The position numbers and the translations under genes are program-made. The notes under the pieces are model-generated. The model was not told the DNA's origin and searched no databases. It was given only the letters and a program-made list of their open reading frames with translations. From the NCBI RefSeq assembly GCF_900142225.1, contig NZ_FRAD01000011.1, forward strand, positions 33,011 through 97,010: DNA of 64,000 bases, written 5' to 3'. Each line of letters begins with the position of its first letter. The stretch's first letter is position 1. This document shows positions 7,514 through 14,488 of this stretch, piece by piece. Origin of the DNA: Hathewaya proteolytica DSM 3090. Lineage in GTDB: Bacteria > Bacillota > Clostridia > Clostridiales > Clostridiaceae.

Positions 7514-8164
7514 GTGACTAATGAGGAACTTGTAAAGCAGTACCAAGAAGGCGATAAACAAGCCTTGGAAACTTTAATAGATAATAACACAGGACTTGTT
7601 TATAAAATTGCTAAAAATTTCTATACAGAAAAAACTAACTCGATAGATTATGAAGATTTAGTTCAAGAGGGGTATTTAGGTTTAATGAAAGCAGCCGAAA
7701 TGTATAAATGTGATTATGATGGTAGAGCCTCATTTTCCACCTATGCCTTTCAGTGGATATTTCAAAAGATACACAGATTTTTAGAACAGAAAAATACTAA
7801 TGACGAAGTGTCTCTCAATGCCCCAGCATATGCCAATGATGAAGAGGGCTGTAATACGGAGCTAATGTCTTGTTTAGATGATGTTAACTATGACTATGAG
7901 AACGTAGAAGAACAGGTATTCATGAGGGAAATAAGGGATAACATACATGAGTGTATGAATGAATACCTATCCTTAAAGCAAAGGCAGATATTAGACTTAT
8001 CCTACGGCATTGATGGTGTGCGTCCTATGATTGATAAAGATATAGGGGATTTGTTTGGGGTGTCTGGTAGTAACATTCAAGCTATTAGAAAATACAGTCT
8101 TAGAAAATTAAAAAATAGTAAATGGGGTATGAATGAGGGACGAAAATTATATGAACAGCTATAA
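7514..8164 (+). CDS. sigma-70-family late regulator
   Basis: A protein of about 216 residues with sigma region 2 (LVKQYQEGDKQALETLI, DYEDLVQEGYLGLMKA, FSTYAFQWIFQKIHRFL) and region 4 near the C terminus (LSLKQRQILDLSYG, then DIGDLFGVSGSNIQAIRKYSLRKL). The GTG at 7514 is preferred because AAGAGGTGATG lies just upstream, whereas the longer frame would start inside the terminator-like hairpin. Phage sigma factors of this kind switch on late genes. Here the immediate targets would be the HTH and tape measure genes. Confidence 0.85.
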   Translation: MTNEELVKQYQEGDKQALETLIDNNTGLVYKIAKNFYTEKTNSIDYEDLVQEGYLGLMKAAEMYKCDYDGRASFSTYAFQWIFQKIHRFLEQKNTNDEVSLNAPAYANDEEGCNTELMSCLDDVNYDYENVEEQVFMREIRDNIHECMNEYLSLKQRQILDLSYGIDGVRPMIDKDIGDLFGVSGSNIQAIRKYSLRKLKNSKWGMNEGRKLYEQL

Positions 8165-8190
8165 CTAAAAAACTTTAGGAGGAATTAAAC

Positions 8191-8409
8191 ATGGAACAGA
8201 AAGAATTTGAAGATGTACTTTATACAGTTCCGGAAGTAGCTCAGCTTTTAAAAACAGACGAGGCTACAGTGAGAAGATTAATAAGCAAGAAAATCCTAGT
8301 AGGTTTAAAGCTAGGAAGGATAAAAGTTACTAGAAAAGAACTTATGAGATTTCTAGATTGGGCGAGTGGGAAAGACTTTACCGATTTAGATAACATTAAA
8401 GAATTCTAG
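8191..8409 (+). CDS. second excisionase-like helix-turn-helix protein
   Basis: This 72-residue protein has the HTH_17 fold (YTVPEVAQLLKTDEATVRRL, then VGLKLGRIKVTRKELMRFL). A strong AGGAGG ribosome site precedes it, and it lies between the sigma factor and the tape measure gene. It could be the true excisionase or a small transcription factor for the late genes. The early-operon HTH gene at 3451 is its paralogue by fold. The acidic tail (DFTDLDNIKEF) is distinctive. Confidence 0.75.
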   Translation: MEQKEFEDVLYTVPEVAQLLKTDEATVRRLISKKILVGLKLGRIKVTRKELMRFLDWASGKDFTDLDNIKEF

Positions 8410-8466
8410 AAGATATAGGATGCACACCAATTTAAATTAGTATATCAAGATAAGGAGGGATAAGTA

Positions 8467-10464
8467 GTGAGTAGAGATGTGTCTATAGTTTTTAAGGCTA
8501 GTGACAATTTAAGCAATAGTGTAAGGCAAATGAAGAAAAACGTTAATGATCTTAGCCATGACGTGACCGAATACAGGAAAATACAAGATGATGCTTTTAA
8601 TAAAAAGGTAGAGCTCAAATATGATATGACCAAGGTAAAAAAAGAGCTTAAGGATTTGCAAAGCGCCATAAAGGAAAACAAAGAAGGTTCCGCCGAGGCA
8701 TTTAAAGCAAAGTCTAAAGAAATTGAGCAAATGCAAGAAGAGTACAGACGGTTAACACGAGTTGTAAGGGATACCAATAGAGCTGAAAAGGAGCTTATAG
8801 AAAGCAGAAGTAGAAACAATAATAACCATAGCGGAACAACTGATGTGGCTGGTACTCTTGTAAAAGCTGGACTAGGTAAAGAATTAGGCACTAGCATTGG
8901 TAACTATGCCGGTACAGTGCTAACAAGTGCTTATGGTGATAAGATTGGAAACAGAATAGGCACAATAGCGAGCAGTACAATGGCGGGGGCGATGATGGGG
9001 AGTGTAGTACCGGGTATAGGAACAGCTATAGGGGCTGGCATTGGTGCCATTACAGGTGCCTTAACCAGTGCTAGCAATGAAATTAAAGAAGCTGACGGAT
9101 ACTTCAAAGGTGAAGTTAAAGATATTTACTCTACTATACAGAATAGTGCTAACGCCAATAGCCAAAAAGGTATAGACTTAGCCAGTGCAAGAGAACAGAA
9201 TATAATTAGTTTTGGAACTTTGTTAGGTGGCAGCTCTAGGGCCAATTCGTTTTTGAAAGATACAGAGGATTTTGCTAGCAAAACACCTTTCACTCAGACA
9301 GACTTATTACAGATTTCTAAAAATTTATTGACCTATGGATACAAACAGCAAGAACTATTACCAACCCTAGAGAAAATAGGAGATGCGGGTTCTGCCTTGG
9401 GGCTAAGCATACAAGACCAGGCAAATGTAGCTACTGGACTTGGAAGGATGAAATCTAGTGGAAAGGCTAGCTTAGAGTATATTGAGCTTGTCCAGGAACG
9501 TGGAATCGACGCAATAGGATACTTAGCAAAGTCAATGAACACGGACAAGAAAAAAGTCTACGAAATGATATCTAAAAGTGCCATTGATGGTGCAAAAGCC
9601 AGTGCTGTAATACTGAATGCCATGGGTGAGCAGTTTAAAGGCAACATGGAGAAACAGTCCGAAACGTACAAAGGTTTAACATCTACCCTGGAAGATTTAA
9701 AAGCCAAGGGTGATAGAGCCGAAGGCAAGGGCTATACAGACGAAAGAAAAAAGGGGCTGGAAGAAGAAAAATCTTATCGTGAAAATCTAGGTACCTATGA
9801 TAGGGAACTTATAGGAAAGTACAAGGCCGAGATGGACAATAAGGCGGAAGAAGCCAAACGAAAAGCAATGGATGAGATGAAAGGCACGACCGAGTACATA
9901 AAAGCTTGGAAGAGCGATAATGGAGCAGAGATGGGAAGGTTACTAATGAAAGCCGAGGCTGATGCCATATCCAAGTATAGAGGCTCTCCTGAAATGCTAC
10001 AACGAATAGAGAATGAAAGAAGCATAGTTGCTAGTATCCAAAAAAGCATTAGAGAAAATGGACAGTATGTAAAAGATGGACAATTAGCTGCGGAGGATTT
10101 CAGCAAAGGTTGGGCAAGTGCTTTAGACTTAAAAACAGCTATAATGAGTGGCAAGAACAGTACAAGCAGTATTGCAGAGAAAGGCATGGCTAATATGCCA
10201 TCTAGTGCAGACTTAAGAAACCCTAACTTCAAATGGGGTAACGGCTTTGCTACAGGGCTTAATAGAGTGCCTTATGATGGCTTATACAAGCTCCATGAGG
10301 GCGAGAAGGTAGTAGATAAGCAACACGCAAGTTCTAACACTAATAATGAGATTAACAATTTTAATATTAGTATAAACAATAACAGTGGCAGTGCTTACGA
10401 GATAACACAAGAAATATGTAGAGAGATAATCAAGGCTAAACAACGAGCCGGAGGGGTTAAATGA
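8467..10464 (+). CDS. tail tape measure protein
   Basis: A 665-residue protein with a GTG start behind AAGGAGG. The N terminus (VSIVFKASDNLSNSVRQMKK) and following coiled coil, the glycine-alanine hydrophobic segment near residues 165-200 (GAGIGAITGAL), the conserved tape-measure domain around 260-410 (FASKTPFTQTDLLQISKNLL, SGKASLEYIELVQERGID) and the C-terminal LHEGEKVVDKQ motif are all typical. Tape measure proteins set siphophage or myophage tail length at roughly 0.15 nm per residue, so this would specify a short tail of about 100 nm. No other tail, head or packaging gene accompanies it, which is unusual and suggests it substitutes for a helper phage's own protein. Confidence 0.88.
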   Translation: MSRDVSIVFKASDNLSNSVRQMKKNVNDLSHDVTEYRKIQDDAFNKKVELKYDMTKVKKELKDLQSAIKENKEGSAEAFKAKSKEIEQMQEEYRRLTRVVRDTNRAEKELIESRSRNNNNHSGTTDVAGTLVKAGLGKELGTSIGNYAGTVLTSAYGDKIGNRIGTIASSTMAGAMMGSVVPGIGTAIGAGIGAITGALTSASNEIKEADGYFKGEVKDIYSTIQNSANANSQKGIDLASAREQNIISFGTLLGGSSRANSFLKDTEDFASKTPFTQTDLLQISKNLLTYGYKQQELLPTLEKIGDAGSALGLSIQDQANVATGLGRMKSSGKASLEYIELVQERGIDAIGYLAKSMNTDKKKVYEMISKSAIDGAKASAVILNAMGEQFKGNMEKQSETYKGLTSTLEDLKAKGDRAEGKGYTDERKKGLEEEKSYRENLGTYDRELIGKYKAEMDNKAEEAKRKAMDEMKGTTEYIKAWKSDNGAEMGRLLMKAEADAISKYRGSPEMLQRIENERSIVASIQKSIRENGQYVKDGQLAAEDFSKGWASALDLKTAIMSGKNSTSSIAEKGMANMPSSADLRNPNFKWGNGFATGLNRVPYDGLYKLHEGEKVVDKQHASSNTNNEINNFNISINNNSGSAYEITQEICREIIKAKQRAGGVK

Positions 10465-10470
10465 TAGTTT

Positions 10471-10498
10471 GAAGGTTCGAATCCTTTAAATACCACCA
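10471..10498 (+). other. tRNA 3'-end scar (old attachment site)
   Basis: GAAGG-TTCGAAT-CCTTT forms a complete T arm, followed by seven acceptor-strand bases AAATACC, then A and CCA, exactly as at a tRNA 3' end. No 5' half is present. A terminator follows. It differs from tRNA-Arg, so it records an earlier integration of part of the element at another tRNA gene. Confidence 0.65.
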
Positions 10499-10526
10499 AC
10501 AGTCAGAGAACATAAAACTTCTACTG

Positions 10527-10565
10527 AAAACATCTTAGTCAGAAATGATTAGGGTGTTTTTTATA
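10527..10565 (+). terminator. terminator after the tape measure gene / tRNA scar
   Basis: AAAACATC pairs with GGTGTTTT (one wobble) and is followed by more T residues. It probably came along with the tRNA scar and now also ends the tape measure transcript. Confidence 0.65.
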
Positions 10566-10668
10566 TTTTAAAGATTTATAATATTTTGAAGGAGTTTTGA
10601 AGGTTGTGGAGAAATATATGGTATGTTATAAATTTTACATTTTGAATAATATTGAAGGGGGAAGTAGA

Positions 10669-11712
10669 ATGGCAAAAATTATTTCTTTATTTAATCATAA
10701 GGGTGGTGTAAGTAAAACAACAACTGTGTTTAATTTGGGTTGGATACTAGCGGAAAAAGGCAATAAGGTTTTAATTGTTGATGCTGATCCGCAGTGCAAT
10801 CTTACTGGAGTTTGTTTAAGTTTATCCGATAACAGTGAATTTGAAGATTTTTATTTGAATGATAAATATGATAATCTAAAAAAATCGCTAACACCAGTAT
10901 TTGATGGACAACCTATACCATTAGAACCTGCAAAATGTTTCGAATTTTATAATAAAAAAGGATTATTTTTGTTACCGGGACATATAGATTTTTCAGAGTT
11001 TGATGTTTCTATAGGAATAGCACAAGAATTAACAGGCAGTATGAAAATAGCTCAAAATATTCCTGGAGCAATAAGCCAACTACTAAGAATAACCGCAGAT
11101 AAATATAAATTTGATTATATATTAATCGATATGAGTCCAAGTGTAAGCGCAACAAATGCTAATTTATTTATACAAAGTGATTATTTCATAGTCCCATGCA
11201 GTCCAGATTATTTTTGTAATATGGCGATAAGCTCACTAAGCAAAGTTATACCTATGTGGTATGAAACATACAGAAATATAAAGTTACATCCAGCATTTAA
11301 AAATGCTATATATAAATTACCTGATAAAAATCCTAAGTTCCTAGGAACTATATTGCAAAGATATAGGCCAAGGAATGGTGGCGCCGCTAGATCTTTTCAA
11401 CAATGGATTGATAGAATCAATGCCAATGTAGAGGGGAATTTAGTACCTATATTGACTAAATATAATATGATAATTGATAAAAATAAATTTAAAAATGTAT
11501 CTATTCCTGAAGAACCATATAACATTATTAATATATCGGATTTTAACAGCTTGATTGCACAATCTCAAAAGAATAATGTACCTGTTTTTGCACTAACGGA
11601 TGCTCAAATTGAACAAAGTGGTAATGTATTAGAAAAGATGAAAAATTCAAGAGAGGAATTTCATCAAGTATTTTCTAGATTAGCCGACATTGTAATTCAA
11701 CTAACAATATAA
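10669..11712 (+). CDS. ParA-like P-loop ATPase
   Basis: A protein of about 347 residues. The ATG at 10669 (MAKIISLFNHKGGVSKTT) is preferred over an upstream TTG because GAAGGGGGAAG lies just before it. The deviant Walker A is KGGVSKTT, with serine where most ParA/MinD proteins have glycine. ILIVDADPQCNLTG-type and DYILIDMSPS motifs follow. A long insertion of about 80 residues after the ILIDMSPS segment separates it from minimal plasmid ParA proteins, and no ParB or parS is adjacent. Partition is therefore doubtful. Its place in the right-end cargo zone makes a defence or helper-interference role possible, but this is inference. Confidence 0.75.
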   Translation: MAKIISLFNHKGGVSKTTTVFNLGWILAEKGNKVLIVDADPQCNLTGVCLSLSDNSEFEDFYLNDKYDNLKKSLTPVFDGQPIPLEPAKCFEFYNKKGLFLLPGHIDFSEFDVSIGIAQELTGSMKIAQNIPGAISQLLRITADKYKFDYILIDMSPSVSATNANLFIQSDYFIVPCSPDYFCNMAISSLSKVIPMWYETYRNIKLHPAFKNAIYKLPDKNPKFLGTILQRYRPRNGGAARSFQQWIDRINANVEGNLVPILTKYNMIIDKNKFKNVSIPEEPYNIINISDFNSLIAQSQKNNVPVFALTDAQIEQSGNVLEKMKNSREEFHQVFSRLADIVIQLTI

Positions 11713-11741
11713 AATATTTATAGATAAAAGGAGGTGGCATT

Positions 11742-11843
11742 GTGACAAAGCTAACTCCAAAACAACAAAGATTTGTAGAAGAATACCTTAATGCTACTAG
11801 AGCATATAGCAAACTATGCAAAGTAGTATGCTTTATATTTTAA
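11742..11843 (+). pseudogene. terS stub (truncated small terminase)
   Basis: A GTG start with a perfect AAAGGAGGTG ribosome site opens a frame whose first 23 codons (MTKLTPKQQRFVEEYL, NATRAYSK) are the typical N terminus of phage small terminase subunits. After that the homology stops, and the frame ends at 33 codons. Small terminase is the packaging specificity gene of PICI satellites. Its remnant supports the satellite identity and suggests the copy can no longer redirect packaging this way. Confidence 0.7.
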
Positions 11844-12037
11844 GGAATTTATATAATTGTAGGTTTCTTTTTTTATGAAGGTATTTTATATGTAATGAAC
11901 GTATATATTATATAAGCAGTGCTAAAATGAACAATAATAGCATGAAAACGAATGAAATGCATTGAAACATGAACCCAAAACTAGAAAGTAACCCTAGCTA
12001 CACTGAAAGTACCTTAAATTATTTCAAAACATCCACT

Positions 12038-12071
12038 TTGTACGTACAATGTATTGACTTTGTATGTACAA
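12038..12071. promoter_or_regulatory. paired palindromic operators upstream of the toxin module
   Basis: TTGTACGTACAA (12038-12049) is a perfect palindrome and TTGTATGTACAA (12060-12071) differs at one base. A TTGACT -35-like element lies between them. Centre-to-centre spacing is 22 bp, about two helical turns. This is typical of an autoregulated toxin-antitoxin promoter. The -10 element is not clear. Confidence 0.6.
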
Positions 12072-12091
12072 AATATCAAAAGGAGTATATA

Positions 12092-12242
12092 ATGAATAAT
12101 AAAGAATGAGATTTTAAGAAGATATATCAATGAAAAAATAAAAGCATATAAAATTAATATATGGATATACTATAAAGTAGGAATGGATAAGCGATGTGTG
12201 AGGAATATTTATTTCATGGGACAGAAAGAAATAGAGGATTAA
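12092..12242 (+). pseudogene. possible decayed small regulator upstream of the toxin
   Basis: A strong AAAGGAG ribosome site precedes the ATG at 12092, but translation stops after five codons. Removing one base near 12103-12107 opens a frame (EILRRYINEKIKAYKINIW and on) that runs to 12242 and overlaps the toxin start by about 49 bp. The start resembles the first helix of small XRE regulators, but no full helix-turn-helix is visible. Its position right after the palindromic operators would suit an autoregulator. Support is weak. Confidence 0.3.
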
Positions 12243-12866
12243 GATTTATAAAGAACAAAAAAATGGAAGAATCTCATGGAGATTCACATTGGCTAGGAGA
12301 TGGAGTATACTTCTATGTTCAAGAATTCTTAGCATATAACTGGATAAGAAAAATGTTTTTTCATAGGATAAAAAAGAGCTTTTCATATAGTGAATTGGTG
12401 AACTCATACATGATTTTGGAATGTAAGATAAAGGTAGATAAAAAGAAAGTATTTAATATAGTTGATAATTTCGAGCACCAATTAATTTTTGAATATTTTC
12501 TGGACAATGTAAATAGTAAAAAAGAATATATTGAAAAATATAAAGATTTTGATAGTCTAGATGGTGTTGTCATAAATTGCATGTTTAACGAACTGGGATA
12601 CGCCCAAAAATTTGATATTTTTGTTGGTGCTTTTGTAACGAAAGCAAATAGGAATAGGAATAAAAAAAACTAGACAAAAGGGATATATAGAGAAGCAGGT
12701 TTGTATAAAAAATATTGATGTGATAAAGCAAATTAAAGAAAGCAATTTTAAAGAGAACTTTGATCAGTTTGAACATTTTGTTGAACGACTGGAAAAAGAT
12801 AATACTAAGAAACCATGTGATATATATATACCTATAATAAAAAAAAAGAGAGGTGGTTCGAGATGA
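12194..12866 (+). pseudogene. ADP-ribosyltransferase-like toxin, frameshifted (CmdT-like)
   Basis: The open frame runs 159 codons to a TAG at 12671, just after a run of eight A (12662-12669). Dropping one A extends it 65 codons to TGA at 12864-12866, overlapping the next gene's ATG as ATGA, a classic coupled arrangement. The extension continues naturally (KKTRQKGYIEKQVCIKN). The N-terminal FHGTERNRG and LGDGVYFY segments match the histidine and tyrosine motifs of ADP-ribosyltransferase-fold enzymes; a catalytic glutamate was not identified. With a small gene and a SecB-like gene following, it resembles CmdT of the mRNA-ADP-ribosylating CmdTAC phage-defence system. The truncated form might retain the catalytic core. 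A sequencing error at the A-run is also possible. Confidence 0.6.
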
Positions 12867-13094
12867 ATTTACAGAAAGAACTCAAAAAAATAGATGATTT
12901 TTTTTCAAAATATGACTGTTGATGAATTTGAAGATATGTTGGATAGAAATGGGGGAACAAAGCGAGAATATATTGTAGATCCTATGTTAGAATTCAGCTA
13001 TAAACAACAAAGGTATGTCAATAATTACACATTTCAAGAGGCATATGGAGAAAAATCATATGATGTATATGCAGGAATAAGGGAGATTGCTTAA
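12863..13094 (+). pseudogene. small putative antitoxin, frameshifted (CmdA-like position)
   Basis: The ATG at 12863 follows AGAGAGGTGG and overlaps the stop of the extended toxin frame. Translation begins MNLQKELKKIDDFF and stops after 19 codons just past eight T residues. Removing one T gives a continuous 76-codon protein (FFQNMTVDEFEDMLDRNG through to YAGIREIA). The two halves fit perfectly. The product is acidic and small, and ends 2 bp before the chaperone ATG. In toxin-antitoxin-chaperone systems the C-terminal part of the antitoxin is the chaperone-binding segment. A downstream start inside the T-run would allow a shorter product. Identity as antitoxin rests on gene order. Confidence 0.55.
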
Positions 13095-13095
13095 A

Positions 13096-13500
13096 ATGAA
13101 AAAAAATTCTGTGCTAAAGTTTACGGATTATGTAGTAGATGAAATAATATTTAAAAATAATTACAGTGATGAAGAAAGTTTTAATATTGATTTTGATATA
13201 GACTCTAATGTTAATTTTAAAGATGAAACTAATTTTGAATTGCATATGGTAGTGGAACTTTTTAAAAGTTTAGATATATCACCGTTTAAAATGCGTGTAA
13301 AAGTAACTGGTTTCTTCCAAATAGAATCCATGGAAGCAGGAAAAAAGGAAAACTTTGTTAAACAGAATGCAGTGGCAATATTATTTCCGTATGTAAGAGC
13401 TTTAATATCAAATTATACTGCATTGTGTAATGTTCCACCGTTGATATTACCACCAATAAATGTTGTGGAATATATAAAAAATAAAAGTTCTGAAATTTAA
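13096..13500 (+). CDS. SecB-like chaperone of a toxin-antitoxin-chaperone module
   Basis: A 134-residue protein. The ATG at 13096 is chosen because AGGGAG lies 11 bp before it and the antitoxin stop is 2 bp upstream. The C-terminal half has the SecB-family signature: VKVTGFFQIE, then QNAVAILFPYVRALISNY and GVPP-like VPPLILPPINV. Monoderm firmicutes have no canonical SecB, so such proteins here are usually dedicated chaperones of toxin-antitoxin-chaperone modules, where they fold the antitoxin. In CmdTAC the chaperone CmdC also senses phage infection. It is intact although both partner genes are interrupted. Confidence 0.78.
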   Translation: MKKNSVLKFTDYVVDEIIFKNNYSDEESFNIDFDIDSNVNFKDETNFELHMVVELFKSLDISPFKMRVKVTGFFQIESMEAGKKENFVKQNAVAILFPYVRALISNYTALCNVPPLILPPINVVEYIKNKSSEI

Positions 13501-13534
13501 AAAAGTATTCATATGTATATGAGTACTTTTTTAT
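13501..13534 (+). terminator. terminator of the toxin-antitoxin-chaperone operon
   Basis: AAAGTATTCATA and TATGAGTACTTT form a 12-bp stem with one wobble pair, followed by TTT, directly after the chaperone stop codon. Confidence 0.75.
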
Positions 13535-13580
13535 AATAAAATATAATTTGAAAACAATATTATTGAGGACGATAGAGAGT

Positions 13581-13606
13581 GTGCAACACGGGTGCAACGG
13601 GTGCAA
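13581..13606 (+). promoter_or_regulatory. GTGCAAC repeats beside attR
   Basis: GTGCAAC at 13581 and 13592 and GTGCAAT at 13601 mirror the pair inside the left end, in the same orientation. They are candidate arm-type recombinase or Xis sites. Confidence 0.45.
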
Positions 13607-13711
13607 TAACTTAAAATGGACAAGCACTGAATATATATGCAAACACACTCTATAACCATTGGAAATACTGCGTTTAATACCAAACGTATAGTTCATAAAA
13701 TCATGCATTAA

Positions 13712-13773
13712 CGAATCCGGAGGTGGCAGGTTCGACCCCTGTTGGGTGCACCATAAACCGTTGAAATGACTAG
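13712..13773 (+). repeat. attR core, 62-bp direct repeat
   Basis: This is an exact copy of 260-321, comprising the 3' part of tRNA-Arg from the anticodon region, with no 5' half upstream. Similarity resumes after two mismatches through the terminator hairpin to about 13802. Just outside, TTTGCCCC occurs twice (13807-13814 and 13819-13826). The 230 bp up to the next gene hold nothing else recognisable apart from a promoter-like TATAAT. Confidence 0.92.
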
Positions 13774-14029
13774 GTTCTAAGAAATTGGAACTAGTCATTT
13801 TTTATTGTTTGCCCCTCATTTTGCCCCTTATAAACAGATAAAAGAGGATGTGCTGCAAGGGCTAGCCATAAGATAAATTATATGACTTCTGTATAATATT
13901 AAATACAAATAAAGAAACCATTAATTTTCATAAAAAAAGCTGTATAAAACTGCATAAAATATAAAAAAAGTTGATTATATAATATTAATATTTTGTTAAT
14001 TATGATATAATAACATGGGAGTTGGTAAA

Positions 14030-14488
14030 ATGATAATTCATGTTGATGCTGATGCGTGTCCATCTAAATCGCTGATTGAAGAAATTTGTGTTAAGTATGA
14101 AGTAGAGTTGGTATATTATTGCTGTTTCAGCAATGTTTTTTATAGTACACAGGGTAAAACTATTTTAGTAGATGACGGATTTCAATCAGTGGACATGAAA
14201 ATAGCTAACAGTTGTAAACAGGGTGATATTGTCATCACCCAGGATTACGGAGTGGCGTCTATGGTACTTGGCATGGGATGTCTTGCTATAAATCCCAATG
14301 GTATTATTTATGACGAATATAATATAGATCAGATGCTAGAAACTAGATATCTTTCCGCAAAGGTAAGAAGAGGTGGCGGAAGAGTAGCCAATGCAAAAAA
14401 AAGAGATTATAAAGATGAAACAAGATTAAAGCAAAATTTAGAAAGACTGATACAGAAGATTTTGTTTAAGGGAGGTTTTCAAAGATAA
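14030..14488 (+). CDS. YaiI/YqxD family protein (DUF188)
   Basis: A protein of about 152 residues beginning MIIHVDADACPSKSLIEEI, with the DADACP motif and ITQDYGVASM that define the YaiI/YqxD (UPF0178) family, a PIN-like fold of unknown role. The ATG at 14030 is preferred over 14015 because GGGAG lies 8 bp before it. It is the first core gene after the element and its stop overlaps the next gene's start (TAATG), so the two are translationally coupled. Confidence 0.85.
   Translation: MIIHVDADACPSKSLIEEICVKYEVELVYYCCFSNVFYSTQGKTILVDDGFQSVDMKIANSCKQGDIVITQDYGVASMVLGMGCLAINPNGIIYDEYNIDQMLETRYLSAKVRRGGGRVANAKKRDYKDETRLKQNLERLIQKILFKGGFQR

Larger units (their letters stand above)
260..13773. mobile_element. 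integrated phage-satellite-like element (PICI type) in tRNA-Arg
   Basis: An exact 62-bp direct repeat bounds the segment. An integrase next to the left end, divergent repressor and Cro-like genes, an excisionase-like protein, a primase/VapE helicase followed by iterons, a sigma factor, a terS stub and right-end cargo match the layout of SaPI/PICI satellites. There are no capsid, portal, large terminase or lysis genes. Unlike typical satellites it carries a tail tape measure gene. The type assignment is inferred from gene content; the boundaries are seen directly. Confidence 0.85.

Noticed and set aside
9001..9075. Glycine-rich hydrophobic segment of the tape measure protein as a toxin or holin
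   Set aside because: Such segments are normal in tape measure proteins and lie within one continuous frame.
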